A DNA stretch of 44,697 bases, taken from JBKBRC01 sp046292345. GTDB lineage: Bacteria > Bacteroidota > Rhodothermia > Rhodothermales > Rubricoccaceae. Below, piece after piece: positions 38,446 through 44,697 of this stretch (position 1 is its first letter; each line of letters begins with the position of its first letter). The notes beneath the pieces were generated by a model. It searched no databases. It saw only the letters and a list, made by a program, of their open reading frames with translations, and was not told where the DNA came from. The DNA lies in NCBI GenBank assembly GCA_046292345.1, contig JBKBRC010000022.1, forward strand, positions 1 through 44,697. Reading direction: 5' to 3'. The position numbers were made by a program, and so were the translations under genes.

Positions 38446-39099
38446 ATGGAAAAGGAAACCCTCTCCCTTCCCCGCCTCAACGAGCCCGCGCCGTCCTTCG
38501 AGGCCAACACCACGCACGGTCGTAAGAAGCTAGAAGACTACCGTGGCCGCTGGCTCGTCCTGTTCTCTCACCCCGCTGACTTCACCCCCGTTTGTACGAC
38601 CGAGTTCGTCGGTTTTGCGAAGCACTACGACGCTTTCCAAGAGCTCGGCGCAGACCTGCTCGGTCTTTCCATCGACAGCACCCACTCTCACCTCGCGTGG
38701 GTCCATGCCATCAAGGAGCGCCTCGGGATAGAGATCCCCTTCCCTATCATCGACGACGTCTCAATGCGGGTCTCAAACGCCTTCGGCATGGTGCATCCCG
38801 GCGCGAACGACACCGCCGCCGTCCGGACGACCTTCCTTATCGATCCCGAGGGCATCCTTCGGGCTATGCTCTACTACCCCATGGAAGCCGGCCGCTCTGT
38901 GCCGGAGATCCTTCGCCTGCTTCGTGCGCTGCAAACCGCGGACGCCCACAGCGTTGCGCTGCCGGAGAGCTGGAATCCTGGAGACCGGGTACTGCTCGGC
39001 GCTCCAAAGACGCCCGAAGACATCCAGAAGCGAGCGGAAGACGAGAGCCTGGACTGCAAGGACTGGTACCTGTGCTATAAAGACCTCGACGTCGCCTAG
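38446..39099 (+). CDS. Peroxiredoxin, archaeal-type Prx6
   Basis: A 217-aa thiol peroxidase reducing H2O2 and alkyl hydroperoxides. The peroxidatic cysteine is C50 in SHPADFTPVCTTEF, followed by IDSTHSHLAWVHAIKE, IPFPIIDD and MLYYPMEAGRSV. Two more cysteines near the C-terminus (C204 and C210, in LDCKDWYLCYKD) match the arrangement of the archaeal thioredoxin-peroxidase group, in which they form the resolving disulfide. Codon choice is visibly less GC-biased than in neighbours, which suggests later acquisition. It lies in a sulfur locus, so peroxide or persulfide stress from sulfide oxidation is a reasonable trigger. A strong terminator follows. Confidence 0.93.
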   Translation: MEKETLSLPRLNEPAPSFEANTTHGRKKLEDYRGRWLVLFSHPADFTPVCTTEFVGFAKHYDAFQELGADLLGLSIDSTHSHLAWVHAIKERLGIEIPFPIIDDVSMRVSNAFGMVHPGANDTAAVRTTFLIDPEGILRAMLYYPMEAGRSVPEILRLLRALQTADAHSVALPESWNPGDRVLLGAPKTPEDIQKRAEDESLDCKDWYLCYKDLDVA

Positions 39100-39106
39100 G
39101 CAGCAG

Positions 39107-39135
39107 GCGGGTGGGCCGCGACATGGCCCACCCGC
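39107..39135 (+). terminator. Hairpin terminator after the peroxiredoxin gene
   Basis: An 11-bp perfect stem, GCGGGTGGGCC/GGCCCACCCGC, with a 7-nt loop, 7 nt past the stop; no T-tract. Confidence 0.65.
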
Positions 39136-39171
39136 TGCGCATCGCGTCCGGGTCCGCCCGGTCCCCCGACT

Positions 39172-39300
39172 GCAGCGGGCGAGACCGCACTTGCCGGGTG
39201 ACGCCGGCCGGCGCGTGCTCTGCGCCGGTCCTCGCAAGTGCCTGAGAGGGGGACGAGAAAGGAGATCTGCCCGCTGCCAATGTGCCGCGGATCCCCTCTC
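39172..39300 (+). ncRNA. Predicted pseudoknotted leader RNA upstream of rhodanese gene
   Basis: The 240-nt gap before the rhodanese gene contains perfectly complementary arms in a nested plus crossing order. P1 is GCAGCGGGC (39172-39180) with GCCCGCTGC (39269-39277). Inside it, P2 is GCACTTGC (39187-39194) with GCAAGTGC (39234-39241). Inside P2, P3 is GGCCGGCGC (39206-39214) with GCGCCGGTC (39222-39230, one G-U). GAGAGGGG (39244-39251), in the P1 loop, pairs with CCCCTCTC (39293-39300) beyond P1, which makes a pseudoknot. The 39 nt from there to the ATG are unstructured. A small hairpin (39148-39161) precedes it. This could be a riboswitch-like leader or a separate small RNA; I recognise no known class. 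Confidence 0.55.
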
Positions 39301-39339
39301 GACCTGCACTGCACATAACACTCGACTCACAACACGAAA

Positions 39340-39705
39340 ATGGTTCTGTCCCGACTCTTCGGCGGCACCGGAGGCCCCGCTTCCGACGCCCACACCCTCT
39401 CTGCCGCCGACTTCAAGGCGCGCTACGACGCCGGCGACGTCGCGGTCGTCGACGTGCGCACGCCAGGCGAGTACGCCGGCGGTCACGTCGCCGGCGCGCA
39501 CCTTGCCGACATGATGGCTCCCGATTTCGACGCGCAGATCGACGCGCTCGGGCTTGATCCGGCGCAGCCGGTCTACCTCTACTGCCGCTCGGGCAACCGC
39601 TCCGGAAAAGCTGCCGAGCGGCTCCGCGCGCGCGGCTTCGCGCAGGCCACCAACGTCGGCGGCTTCGAGGCGCTCACGGCCGCCGGCCTCCCGGTCGCGC
39701 GCTGA
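39340..39705 (+). CDS. Single-domain rhodanese (sulfurtransferase)
   Basis: A 121-aa rhodanese: VAVVDVRTPGEYAGGHVAGAH at about 34-54 and the active-site loop YLYCRSGNRSGKA with persulfide-forming C82. It would accept sulfane sulfur from thiosulfate or persulfides and pass it on. The CRSGNRS loop (six residues) is typical of GlpE/PspE-like enzymes. There is no signal peptide, so it is cytosolic. The gene stands behind the structured leader at 39172-39300 and is followed 30 bp later by the DUF3365 lipoprotein, with which it is probably co-transcribed. Confidence 0.92.
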   Translation: MVLSRLFGGTGGPASDAHTLSAADFKARYDAGDVAVVDVRTPGEYAGGHVAGAHLADMMAPDFDAQIDALGLDPAQPVYLYCRSGNRSGKAAERLRARGFAQATNVGGFEALTAAGLPVAR

Positions 39706-39735
39706 CCCCCACCGGTACTTCCACGCCCTCCGCTC

Positions 39736-40395
39736 ATGGCTTCTCTACGGTTGCTCGCTGCCGCCCCCTTGCTCAGCGTCGCCGCGCTTCTCGGAACGGC
39801 GAGCCTGCTCGGCGCATGCCAGAGCGAGCCCGCCCCGGCCTCGCCCGACGCCGCCCTCCGCGCCGTGGAGGGGACCCCGCCGCCAGACGCAGCGCTCGCG
39901 GCGCGCGTGCTCGCGCGCGTGGCCGAGGTAGACAGCCTGCGCATCGCGCGTGCGGCGACCATCCCGCCCGGCGCGGACGTCACGGCCGAGACGTTCGCCG
40001 AGGTGTGCCAGCCCGTCGGGCGGCGCATCCGCGAAGTGGCCGAGACCGAGGGCTGGGAGTTCCGGCAGGTGGCCGTCCGCAACCGCAACCCGGCCAACGC
40101 GGCCTCGGCGGAGGACGCCCGTCTGCACGCGCGCTTCGAGGCCGAGCCGGCACTGCAAGGACTCTGGCTCGAAGCCGACCGCGACGGCCAGCGCGGGCAT
40201 CGCTACGTGCAGCGCATCACGATGCAGGCGACATGCGCGGCCTGCCACGGCGCGCGCGACGAGCGTCCGGACTTCGTGCTCGAGCGCTATCCCGAAGACC
40301 GCGCCTACGGCTTCGCGACGGGCGGGCTGCGCGGGCTCTACAGCGTCTTCGTGCCTGCGAGCGTCTTCGCGCCGGCAAGCCTGGCCGGGGAGTGA
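39736..40395 (+). CDS. DUF3365 (Tll0287-like) heme-binding lipoprotein
   Basis: A 219-aa exported protein with a lipobox (LLGACQS) at about residues 25-28. The DUF3365 domain follows (about 55-210), with VCQPVGRRIREVAETEGWEFRQVAVRNRNPAN and the c-type heme motif C167-x2-C170-H171 (ATCAACHG). Members of this family are single-heme periplasmic sensors or redox proteins. Its place between rhodaneses and a porin-like gene suggests a periplasmic redox or sensing role in sulfur-compound use, which is inference. The next gene starts 4 bp after its stop. Confidence 0.85.
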   Translation: MASLRLLAAAPLLSVAALLGTASLLGACQSEPAPASPDAALRAVEGTPPPDAALAARVLARVAEVDSLRIARAATIPPGADVTAETFAEVCQPVGRRIREVAETEGWEFRQVAVRNRNPANAASAEDARLHARFEAEPALQGLWLEADRDGQRGHRYVQRITMQATCAACHGARDERPDFVLERYPEDRAYGFATGGLRGLYSVFVPASVFAPASLAGE

Positions 40396-40399
40396 CGTG

Positions 40400-41491
40400 G
40401 TGACGCATCGTTTTCTTTCCGCGTCCGCTCCCGTATCCGCGCTGCGGGGGCGCATGCTCGGCGCGCTCGTCGGGGCGCTGCTGGCCCTGCTCCTGTGCGG
40501 GGCGGCGCCTGCGGCGGCGCAGCACGCGCCCGCACCGCCCGCCCCGTCTGCCTCGGCGGGGGGGCAGAGCTCCGCACCCCCCTCGTGGGCCGTGTGGCTC
40601 CTGCCGCAGGTAAGCGCGCCCACACCCGCCGCTGGCGAGACCGGCGCTGAGTTTCGCCTCCGCGCCGCCCGGCTGCGCGTGCGCGGGGCCGAGAGCGGCC
40701 TCCGCTACTTCGTGCAGGTCGACGTCGCCGCCGCGCCGCGGCTCTGGGACGCCGTGCTGACGGTCCCGCTGCCGGGGCGCCCGGCTGGTGCTTCCCTGGC
40801 GCTCGACGCCGGCGTGATGCGTGCGCCCGTGGGTGCGTCTCACCTGACGCCCATCCCGCTCGTCCCCCTCGGGGAGCGCCCGGCCTTCGTGCGCGCGCTC
40901 GTGCCGGGTCGCGAGCCGGGGGGCACGGGGCGCCTCCCCGGCCTGGCCGTGCGGAGCGTATGGCCGGCCGCCGCCGTCGCGGCCGGCGCGTACACAGCGC
41001 GCCGCGAGGCCGGGCAGGACGGGACCCAGGCTTACGCGCCCGTTCTGGCCGCCCGCGGCGAGGCGCGCGCCGGGCCGCTGCGCGGCGGCGCCAGTGCGGC
41101 CGCACGCTACGTGCCGGACGCAGGCGGCGAGCGGGCGTGGGGACACGTGGTCGGGGTAGACGTTCACCTGGACGCAGGCGCGGCCTGGCTCGGGGCGGAG
41201 GCCATGGCCGGGCGGCGGCTGACGGGCCCGCTGCCACCCGAGGCCGCTGCGACTCGCTACGCCGGGGCGACCCTCGAGGGGGGCTTCGCGCGAGGCGCGC
41301 TCGAGATGCGAGCCGGGCTCGAGGCGCTGCGTGAGGAGGAGGGGCGCGCCGGGGAGGCGCACGGCAGCGCCTGGCACCTCGAGCCCGTAGGGGCGCTTCG
41401 CTACGCTCTCGGGCCGTCGGCGGCCCTGCTCGCGCGCGTCGCCCCGCACGACGACGCCCCGCTCACGCTGCGTCTCATCCTTGCCCCATAA
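40400..41491 (+). CDS. Porin-like outer-membrane protein (phosphate-selective porin O/P type)
   Basis: A 363-aa predicted outer-membrane beta-barrel. The signal peptide (LVGALLALLLCGAAPAAAQ) is preceded by a basic stretch. Alternating short strands follow, such as GAEFRLRAARLRVRGAESGLRYFVQVDVAA and PLTLRLILAP at the end, reminiscent of phosphate-selective porin O/P (OprO/OprP) proteins. The GTG at 40400 is preferred because GGGGAG at 40387-40392 is a good ribosome-binding site 7 nt away; an ATG at 40454 would also leave a signal peptide. It is co-transcribed with the DUF3365 gene. The assignment rests on overall look and is moderate. Confidence 0.6.
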   Translation: MTHRFLSASAPVSALRGRMLGALVGALLALLLCGAAPAAAQHAPAPPAPSASAGGQSSAPPSWAVWLLPQVSAPTPAAGETGAEFRLRAARLRVRGAESGLRYFVQVDVAAAPRLWDAVLTVPLPGRPAGASLALDAGVMRAPVGASHLTPIPLVPLGERPAFVRALVPGREPGGTGRLPGLAVRSVWPAAAVAAGAYTARREAGQDGTQAYAPVLAARGEARAGPLRGGASAAARYVPDAGGERAWGHVVGVDVHLDAGAAWLGAEAMAGRRLTGPLPPEAAATRYAGATLEGGFARGALEMRAGLEALREEEGRAGEAHGSAWHLEPVGALRYALGPSAALLARVAPHDDAPLTLRLILAP

Positions 41492-41573
41492 CCCTCCGGG
41501 CTTCGCCGGGTCCCGGCGGAGCTTCGGCTGGCGCACGGCGTTCCACCGCCCCCTTCTCTTTACCACCTCCGCC

Positions 41574-42482
41574 ATGCTCCGCTCTGCTTTTCTCGCCCTG
41601 CTCCTGCCTCTTGCTGCCGGGTGCGCCGCGCTCGGGAGCGTCCCCGGCGCACAGACCGACGACCGCGTGCTCGTCAGCGCGTCGTGGCTCGCCCAGAACG
41701 TCTCTCGCCCGGAGGTGGTCGTGCTGCATGTCGCCCGCGAGCGCGCCCACTACAGCGAGGGGCACATCCCGGGGGCGCACTACGTGCCCCTTTCCGCATT
41801 CGCCGTAGATCGTGGCAACCAGGTGAACGTGCTGCCGGAGACCGGGACGATTCAGCAGGCGCTGCGCGCCGCAGGTGTTTCCGACGGCAGCCACGTCGTC
41901 CTCTACGGAGACCTCGATGGGCTTGCGGCCGCGCGGGCCTTCTTTGCGCTCGACGTGCACGGCTTCGGGCAGGGCACCGGGCGCCTCTCCGTGCTCGACG
42001 GCGGGCTACGCGCGTGGCGCTCGGCCGGAGGGGCCGTGCAGGCGGCCGCCACGCCGGCCCCGCGCGCGGGTACGGTCTCGCTCGCGCTCCGCTCGGACCT
42101 CGTGCTCTCGGCCGCCTCGGTCGAGGCGCGGCGCGGGCAAGCGCAGACCGTCCTGGTAGACGCCCGCCCGCCCGCGCAGCACTCGGGGGCCGAGCCCGGC
42201 GAGGGCATCCGCCGCCCCGGCCACATCCCGGGCTCGGTGAACCTGTTCTGGCAGGACGACACGCGCTCGGACGGTACGCTGCGCTCGCCAGCCGAGCTCC
42301 GCGCCCGCTACACGCGCGCCGGCGTCGTGCCCGGCCGCGAGGTCATCACGTACTGCCGCACCGGCGTGCAGGCCGCGCACGCCTACCTCGTCGCGCGCTA
42401 CCTCGGCTTCCGTCCGCTCCTCTACGACGGCTCGTTCCACGACTGGAGCAACAACACGTCTTACCCCGTCGCGCGAGGCTGA
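41574..42482 (+). CDS. Tandem-rhodanese lipoprotein (thiosulfate sulfurtransferase)
   Basis: A 302-aa exported sulfurtransferase. The lipobox is LLPLAAGCAA at about 8-17. The N-terminal rhodanese domain (about 28-145) has VVLHVARERAHYSEGHIPGAH but its loop reads VVLYGDLDGLAA, without cysteine, so it is structural. The C-terminal domain (about 170-300) has VLVDARPPAQHSG, GHIPGSVNLFW and the active loop ITYCRTGVQAAH with C261, as in SseA/thiosulfate:cyanide sulfurtransferases. It would process thiosulfate in the periplasm. It follows the porin-like gene by 82 bp. Confidence 0.92.
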   Translation: MLRSAFLALLLPLAAGCAALGSVPGAQTDDRVLVSASWLAQNVSRPEVVVLHVARERAHYSEGHIPGAHYVPLSAFAVDRGNQVNVLPETGTIQQALRAAGVSDGSHVVLYGDLDGLAAARAFFALDVHGFGQGTGRLSVLDGGLRAWRSAGGAVQAAATPAPRAGTVSLALRSDLVLSAASVEARRGQAQTVLVDARPPAQHSGAEPGEGIRRPGHIPGSVNLFWQDDTRSDGTLRSPAELRARYTRAGVVPGREVITYCRTGVQAAHAYLVARYLGFRPLLYDGSFHDWSNNTSYPVARG

Positions 42483-42526
42483 TCGGCACGCTCCCTTTTC
42501 TGCCCTCTCCCTAACCCCCTCATATC

Positions 42527-42763
42527 ATGCAGTGCAACATGGGCAAGACCGACCGCGCCCTGCGCCTCGGCGCCGCCGCCGGCCTGGCCGGCCTCATCCT
42601 CTCGGGCCGCGTGCGCGGCCTGGGCGCGCTCGCGCTCGGCACGGCCGCGGCCGTCTTCGCCGGCACGAGCGCCACGGGCTACTGCCCGGCCTACGAGCCG
42701 CTCGGCGTCGACACGCGCAGCGCCGATGAACGCGCGGCCGACCGCGCCGAAGCCGAGGCCTGA
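42527..42763 (+). CDS. DUF2892 small inner-membrane protein
   Basis: A 78-aa protein with two hydrophobic helices (about 13-25 and 32-45). It opens with MQCNMGKTDRALR and ends the conserved part with GYCPAYEPLGVDT, both hallmarks of DUF2892 (YgaP-type membrane half). In YgaP this domain is fused to a rhodanese, and here it follows one directly. The cysteine in GYCPAYEP may accept sulfane sulfur at the membrane. The thioredoxin ATG is 3 bp after the stop, so the two are co-transcribed. Confidence 0.88.
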   Translation: MQCNMGKTDRALRLGAAAGLAGLILSGRVRGLGALALGTAAAVFAGTSATGYCPAYEPLGVDTRSADERAADRAEAEA

Positions 42764-42766
42764 CCG

Positions 42767-43078
42767 ATGGACCGCTTCGAGCAGGACGTGGTCGCCAAGA
42801 GCCACGAGAAGCCCGTTCTCGTGGACTTCTGGGCGCCGTGGTGCGGGCCGTGCCGCGTGCTCGGCCCGACGATCGAGAAGCTCGCACGCGAGGCCGACGG
42901 CGCCTGGCGCCTCGTCAAGATCAACGTGGACGCGCACCCGCAGCTCGCCGCGCGCTACGGCATCCGGGGCATCCCGGCCGTGAAGCTGTTCTCGGACGGT
43001 GCTGTCGTGGCCGAGTTCACGGGCGCGCTGCCCGAGCCGGCGCTCCGCCGCTGGCTCGGCGAGCACCTGCCATCCTAG
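42767..43078 (+). CDS. Thioredoxin
   Basis: A 103-aa thioredoxin with the active site WAPWCGPCR (C26, C29), then VKINVDAHPQLAARYGIRGIPAVKLF with the cis-proline (IPA). It is cytosolic and of standard length. In this setting it probably reduces the rhodanese persulfides or the Prx6-type peroxiredoxin. It is sandwiched between DUF2892 and DUF202 genes with 2-4 bp gaps. Confidence 0.95.
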   Translation: MDRFEQDVVAKSHEKPVLVDFWAPWCGPCRVLGPTIEKLAREADGAWRLVKINVDAHPQLAARYGIRGIPAVKLFSDGAVVAEFTGALPEPALRRWLGEHLPS

Positions 43079-43080
43079 TC

Positions 43081-43464
43081 ATGCCGAACGAACCTGAAGC
43101 CGTGGTCGTGCGCCGAGCCGCTTCTTCTCGCCAGGCTGCCCTCGCCCGCCGGGCCGCGCCCCCCTACGCAGACCTCGACCGCTCCAAGCTGCTCCTCACC
43201 GACCGCCTCGCCGCCGATCGCACCCAGCTCGCCAACGAGCGCACGCTGCTCTCGTACGCGCGCACCGCGATGGGGCTGGCTGCCGGCGGCGTGAGCCTGC
43301 TGCACTTCCTCGACGGAAGCTGGACCGAGCCGGTCGGGCTGCTGCTCTTGCTGCTGGCCTTCCCCGTGCTCGGCGTCGGCGTGTGGCGGTATGTGCGCGT
43401 GCGCCACACGCTGCACGGCCTCTGCTCCACCGACCGCGTTCCTCCGCCCCCTCCTGAGCCATGA
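43081..43464 (+). CDS. DUF202 (YidH-like) membrane protein
   Basis: A 127-aa protein. A basic N-terminus (residues 1-45) leads to the DUF202 core DRLAADRTQLANERTLLSYARTAMGLAAGGVSLL, then a second and third hydrophobic helix. Such proteins are small inner-membrane components of unknown role. It starts 2 bp after the thioredoxin stop and shares ATGA with the next gene. Confidence 0.88.
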   Translation: MPNEPEAVVVRRAASSRQAALARRAAPPYADLDRSKLLLTDRLAADRTQLANERTLLSYARTAMGLAAGGVSLLHFLDGSWTEPVGLLLLLLAFPVLGVGVWRYVRVRHTLHGLCSTDRVPPPPPEP

Positions 43465-43661
43465 CGACCCTTCAAGACGAGCTCGGCCTGGACCGCGAAG
43501 CCTACGAGCGCCTCGCAGCCGAACTGGCCAGCGCCGAAAGTCCCGTAGGTATCGATGCCAAGAAGACGCACGTCTTCATCCTCCACCTGCTGCTCGACCT
43601 CCAGCAGCGGCTCGGGCGGCTCGAGGCGCAGCTCGGGCCAGACCGGGTAGAGACCCCGTGA
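43461..43661 (+). CDS. Small hypothetical protein, 66 aa
   Basis: An acidic, helical, cytosolic protein (MTTLQDELGLDREAYERLAAELASAESPVGIDAKKTHV...) with no cysteine; DAKKTHVFILHLLLDLQQRL may be amphipathic. It overlaps its neighbours on both sides (ATGA and GTGA), so it is clearly translated within the operon. I do not recognise a family. Confidence 0.7.
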   Translation: MTTLQDELGLDREAYERLAAELASAESPVGIDAKKTHVFILHLLLDLQQRLGRLEAQLGPDRVETP

Positions 43662-44278
43662 GCGGCTTGCCAGCGCAGGGCACGCCGTGGGACGCGCGCT
43701 TCGCGTCCGAGGATTACCTCTACGGCACCGCACCCAACGCATTCGTTGCGGCCGAGGCCGCGCGCTTCGCGCCTGCCAGCCGCGTGGCCGACCTGGGGGC
43801 CGGTGAGGGACGCAACGCTGTGTTTCTCGCCGCGCGCGGCCTGCGCGTGACAGCTGTAGACACCTCCGCCGTGGGGCTCAGCAAGGCGCGGCGTCTGGCC
43901 GCGCAGCGCGGCGTGGCGATCGAGACGGCGCTTGCAGACGTGCTCACGTGGACGCCCGAGGCGCCGCTCGACGGCGCCGTGATGGCGTTCTTGCACCTGC
44001 CTCCGCAAGTCCGGCCCGCGTTCTGGGCCCGTGTGCAAACGCTCGTGCGCCCGGGCGGCCTCGTCGTGGGCGAGTGGTTCCGCCCGGAGCAGCGCCTCGA
44101 GGGCTACCACAGCGGCGGTCCGCCTGACCCGGCCTGGCTCGTCTCCGAGGACGAGCTGCGCAGCGCCCTCGACCCGGCTGGTGTGCGGCTGCTCGCACGT
44201 GCAGAGCCCGTACTCAGCGAGGGGCCCGGGCATCGAGGACCCGGCGCCGTCGTGCGGCTCGTCTGGATGCGGCCGTAA
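43658..44278 (+). CDS. Class I SAM-dependent methyltransferase
   Basis: A 206-aa methyltransferase starting at GTG (overlapping the previous stop as GTGA). WDARFASEDYLYGTAPNAFV and the SAM-binding motif VADLGAGEGRNAVFLAARG are typical of the TehB/thiol-methyltransferase-like group, followed by VTAVDTSAVGLSKARRLA and VRPGGLVVGEWFRPEQ. TehB-like enzymes methylate tellurite, selenite or thiols, so methylation of sulfide or thiols fits the locus, but this is inference. A hairpin follows. Confidence 0.88.
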   Translation: MSGLPAQGTPWDARFASEDYLYGTAPNAFVAAEAARFAPASRVADLGAGEGRNAVFLAARGLRVTAVDTSAVGLSKARRLAAQRGVAIETALADVLTWTPEAPLDGAVMAFLHLPPQVRPAFWARVQTLVRPGGLVVGEWFRPEQRLEGYHSGGPPDPAWLVSEDELRSALDPAGVRLLARAEPVLSEGPGHRGPGAVVRLVWMRP

Positions 44279-44323
44279 GAATCCGCGGCGCGTTCCGGAG
44301 GACGCAGGCACGCTGGAACGGCC

Positions 44324-44352
44324 GAGGTGGGGCCGCAGGAGCGGCCTGCCTC
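44324..44352 (+). terminator. Hairpin after the methyltransferase gene
   Basis: GGCCGC-AGGA-GCGGCC with outer GAGG/CCTC arms, 46 nt after the stop and in the middle of a 201-bp gap. Confidence 0.4.
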
Positions 44353-44369
44353 CGGGGGCTTGCCGGCGA

Positions 44370-44420
44370 ATTCGCATCCGTCCCAAATCCGTATCCGTCC
44401 TAAATTCGTATCTGTCCCAG
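44370..44420. repeat. 3 x 17-bp imperfect tandem repeat
   Basis: Units attcgcatccgtcccaa, atccgtatccgtcctaa and attcgtatctgtcccag (44370, 44387, 44404) share about 13-14 positions pairwise. They lie between the methyltransferase hairpin and the next gene and have lower GC than the surroundings, so they may be regulator-binding iterons for the downstream genes. Confidence 0.7.
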
Positions 44421-44479
44421 AAGCGCCGCGCCGGCTGGCAGAGTACTTTTCGCCCGAACGCCTACTATCATGTAGACAC

Positions 44480-44665
44480 ATGACGCAGCCAGTAGCTCCG
44501 GAGAGCCCCCATGGAGGCGTAGAGCGCGCTACGGCCGGGTTTGTGGTGGCGCTTTTTCTCGCCGCCGCGCTGCTGCTAGCCTTTCTGACTCTCCGGGTGA
44601 TTGAGGACGTTCGGGGAGGGGACGTGACCGCAGAAACCGCTGCCGAGGGGGCAGTCGCGCAATGA
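44480..44665 (+). CDS. Small single-pass membrane protein, 61 aa
   Basis: MTQPVAPESPHGG... with one central hydrophobic segment (TAGFVVALFLAAALLLAFLTL, about 18-38) and an acidic C-terminus. No family recognised. Its TGA overlaps the ATG of the next gene (ATGA), which marks it as the first gene of a translationally coupled pair. Confidence 0.65.
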   Translation: MTQPVAPESPHGGVERATAGFVVALFLAAALLLAFLTLRVIEDVRGGDVTAETAAEGAVAQ

Positions 44666-44697
44666 GCTACCTCCCTCTCGGCGTGCTCCTGGCCGTC
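44662..44697 (+). CDS. Start of a CDS cut by the window edge
   Basis: From the ATG at 44662 the frame reads MSYLPLGVLLAV to the last base. It starts hydrophobic, so a membrane or exported protein is likely; nothing more can be said. Confidence 0.55.
   Translation, partial: MSYLPLGVLLAV

Noticed and set aside
39239..39292. TPP riboswitch
   Set aside because: CTGAGA and GATCTG occur, but the GGGGUGC opening and the AAUGCCAGCGUAGGGAA-type end are absent.
39141..39300. Cobalamin riboswitch
   Set aside because: AGGAGATCTGCC (39260-39271) resembles part of the B12 box, but the GGGAA..GGUG core and the CCCGCAACUGU loop are missing and the stem order differs.

Overview
The window is a high-GC bacterial chromosome segment with densely packed genes in short operons. 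The protein set suggests a Rhodothermota-type bacterium (Bacteroidota relatives such as Rubricoccus, Rubrivirga or Salinibacter). This is an inference from the general look of the TonB receptor, the subtilase and the cyanophycin and sulfur genes; no rRNA or tRNA gene is present to confirm it. One run of 100 Ns (29833-29932) shows that the window is a scaffold, and the bases flanking it suggest the gap is not real.

Layout. 0.1-6 kb: OmpR-type response regulator, TetR repressor, ruvA, nadE, TonB-dependent receptor. 6-9.2 kb: hemolysin-III-type membrane protein, then two genes that look frameshifted (a glycine-zipper lipoprotein at a G8 tract and a secreted subtilase). 9.3-12.9 kb is a small accessory islet: FG-GAP lipoprotein, orphan HigA-type antitoxin, hicB with a frameshifted hicA, and a nucleotidyltransferase pair. 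The pair is bracketed by two copies of the 3' end of a neighbouring SDR gene. 13-24 kb is housekeeping: YhbY, disulfide oxidoreductase, NUDIX, acyltransferase, FKBP, 5'-nucleotidase, GH13 amylase, ArfB-like factor, MgtC, VanX-like dipeptidase.

24-32.5 kb is a minus-strand cyanophycin operon: arsR-type regulator, isoaspartyl dipeptidase (iadA), cyanophycinase (cphB), cyanophycin synthetase (cphA), a second Mur-ligase protein lacking the ATP-grasp half, and a degenerate ECF-sigma-like protein. It would make the Asp/Arg storage polymer and break it down to amino acids.

32.7-44.3 kb is a plus-strand sulfur and redox locus that diverges from the arsR gene across a dyad-rich intergenic region: two YeeE/YedE transporter halves, a persulfide dioxygenase-rhodanese fusion, a SulP transporter overlapping an unusual protein with beta-carbonic-anhydrase-like zinc motifs, an archaeal-type Prx6 peroxiredoxin, two rhodaneses, a DUF3365 heme lipoprotein with a porin-like protein, DUF2892, thioredoxin, DUF202 and a methyltransferase. 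The single rhodanese gene has a leader predicted to fold into a nested-stem pseudoknot.

The most unusual signals are: (1) the SulP/beta-CA-like pair; (2) the pseudoknotted leader RNA at 39172-39300; (3) short tandem duplications placed repeatedly at or just after stop codons; (4) the enlarged cyanophycin operon; (5) a recurrent TAGYTT element upstream of lead genes; and (6) three homopolymer-linked frameshifts within 4 kb.
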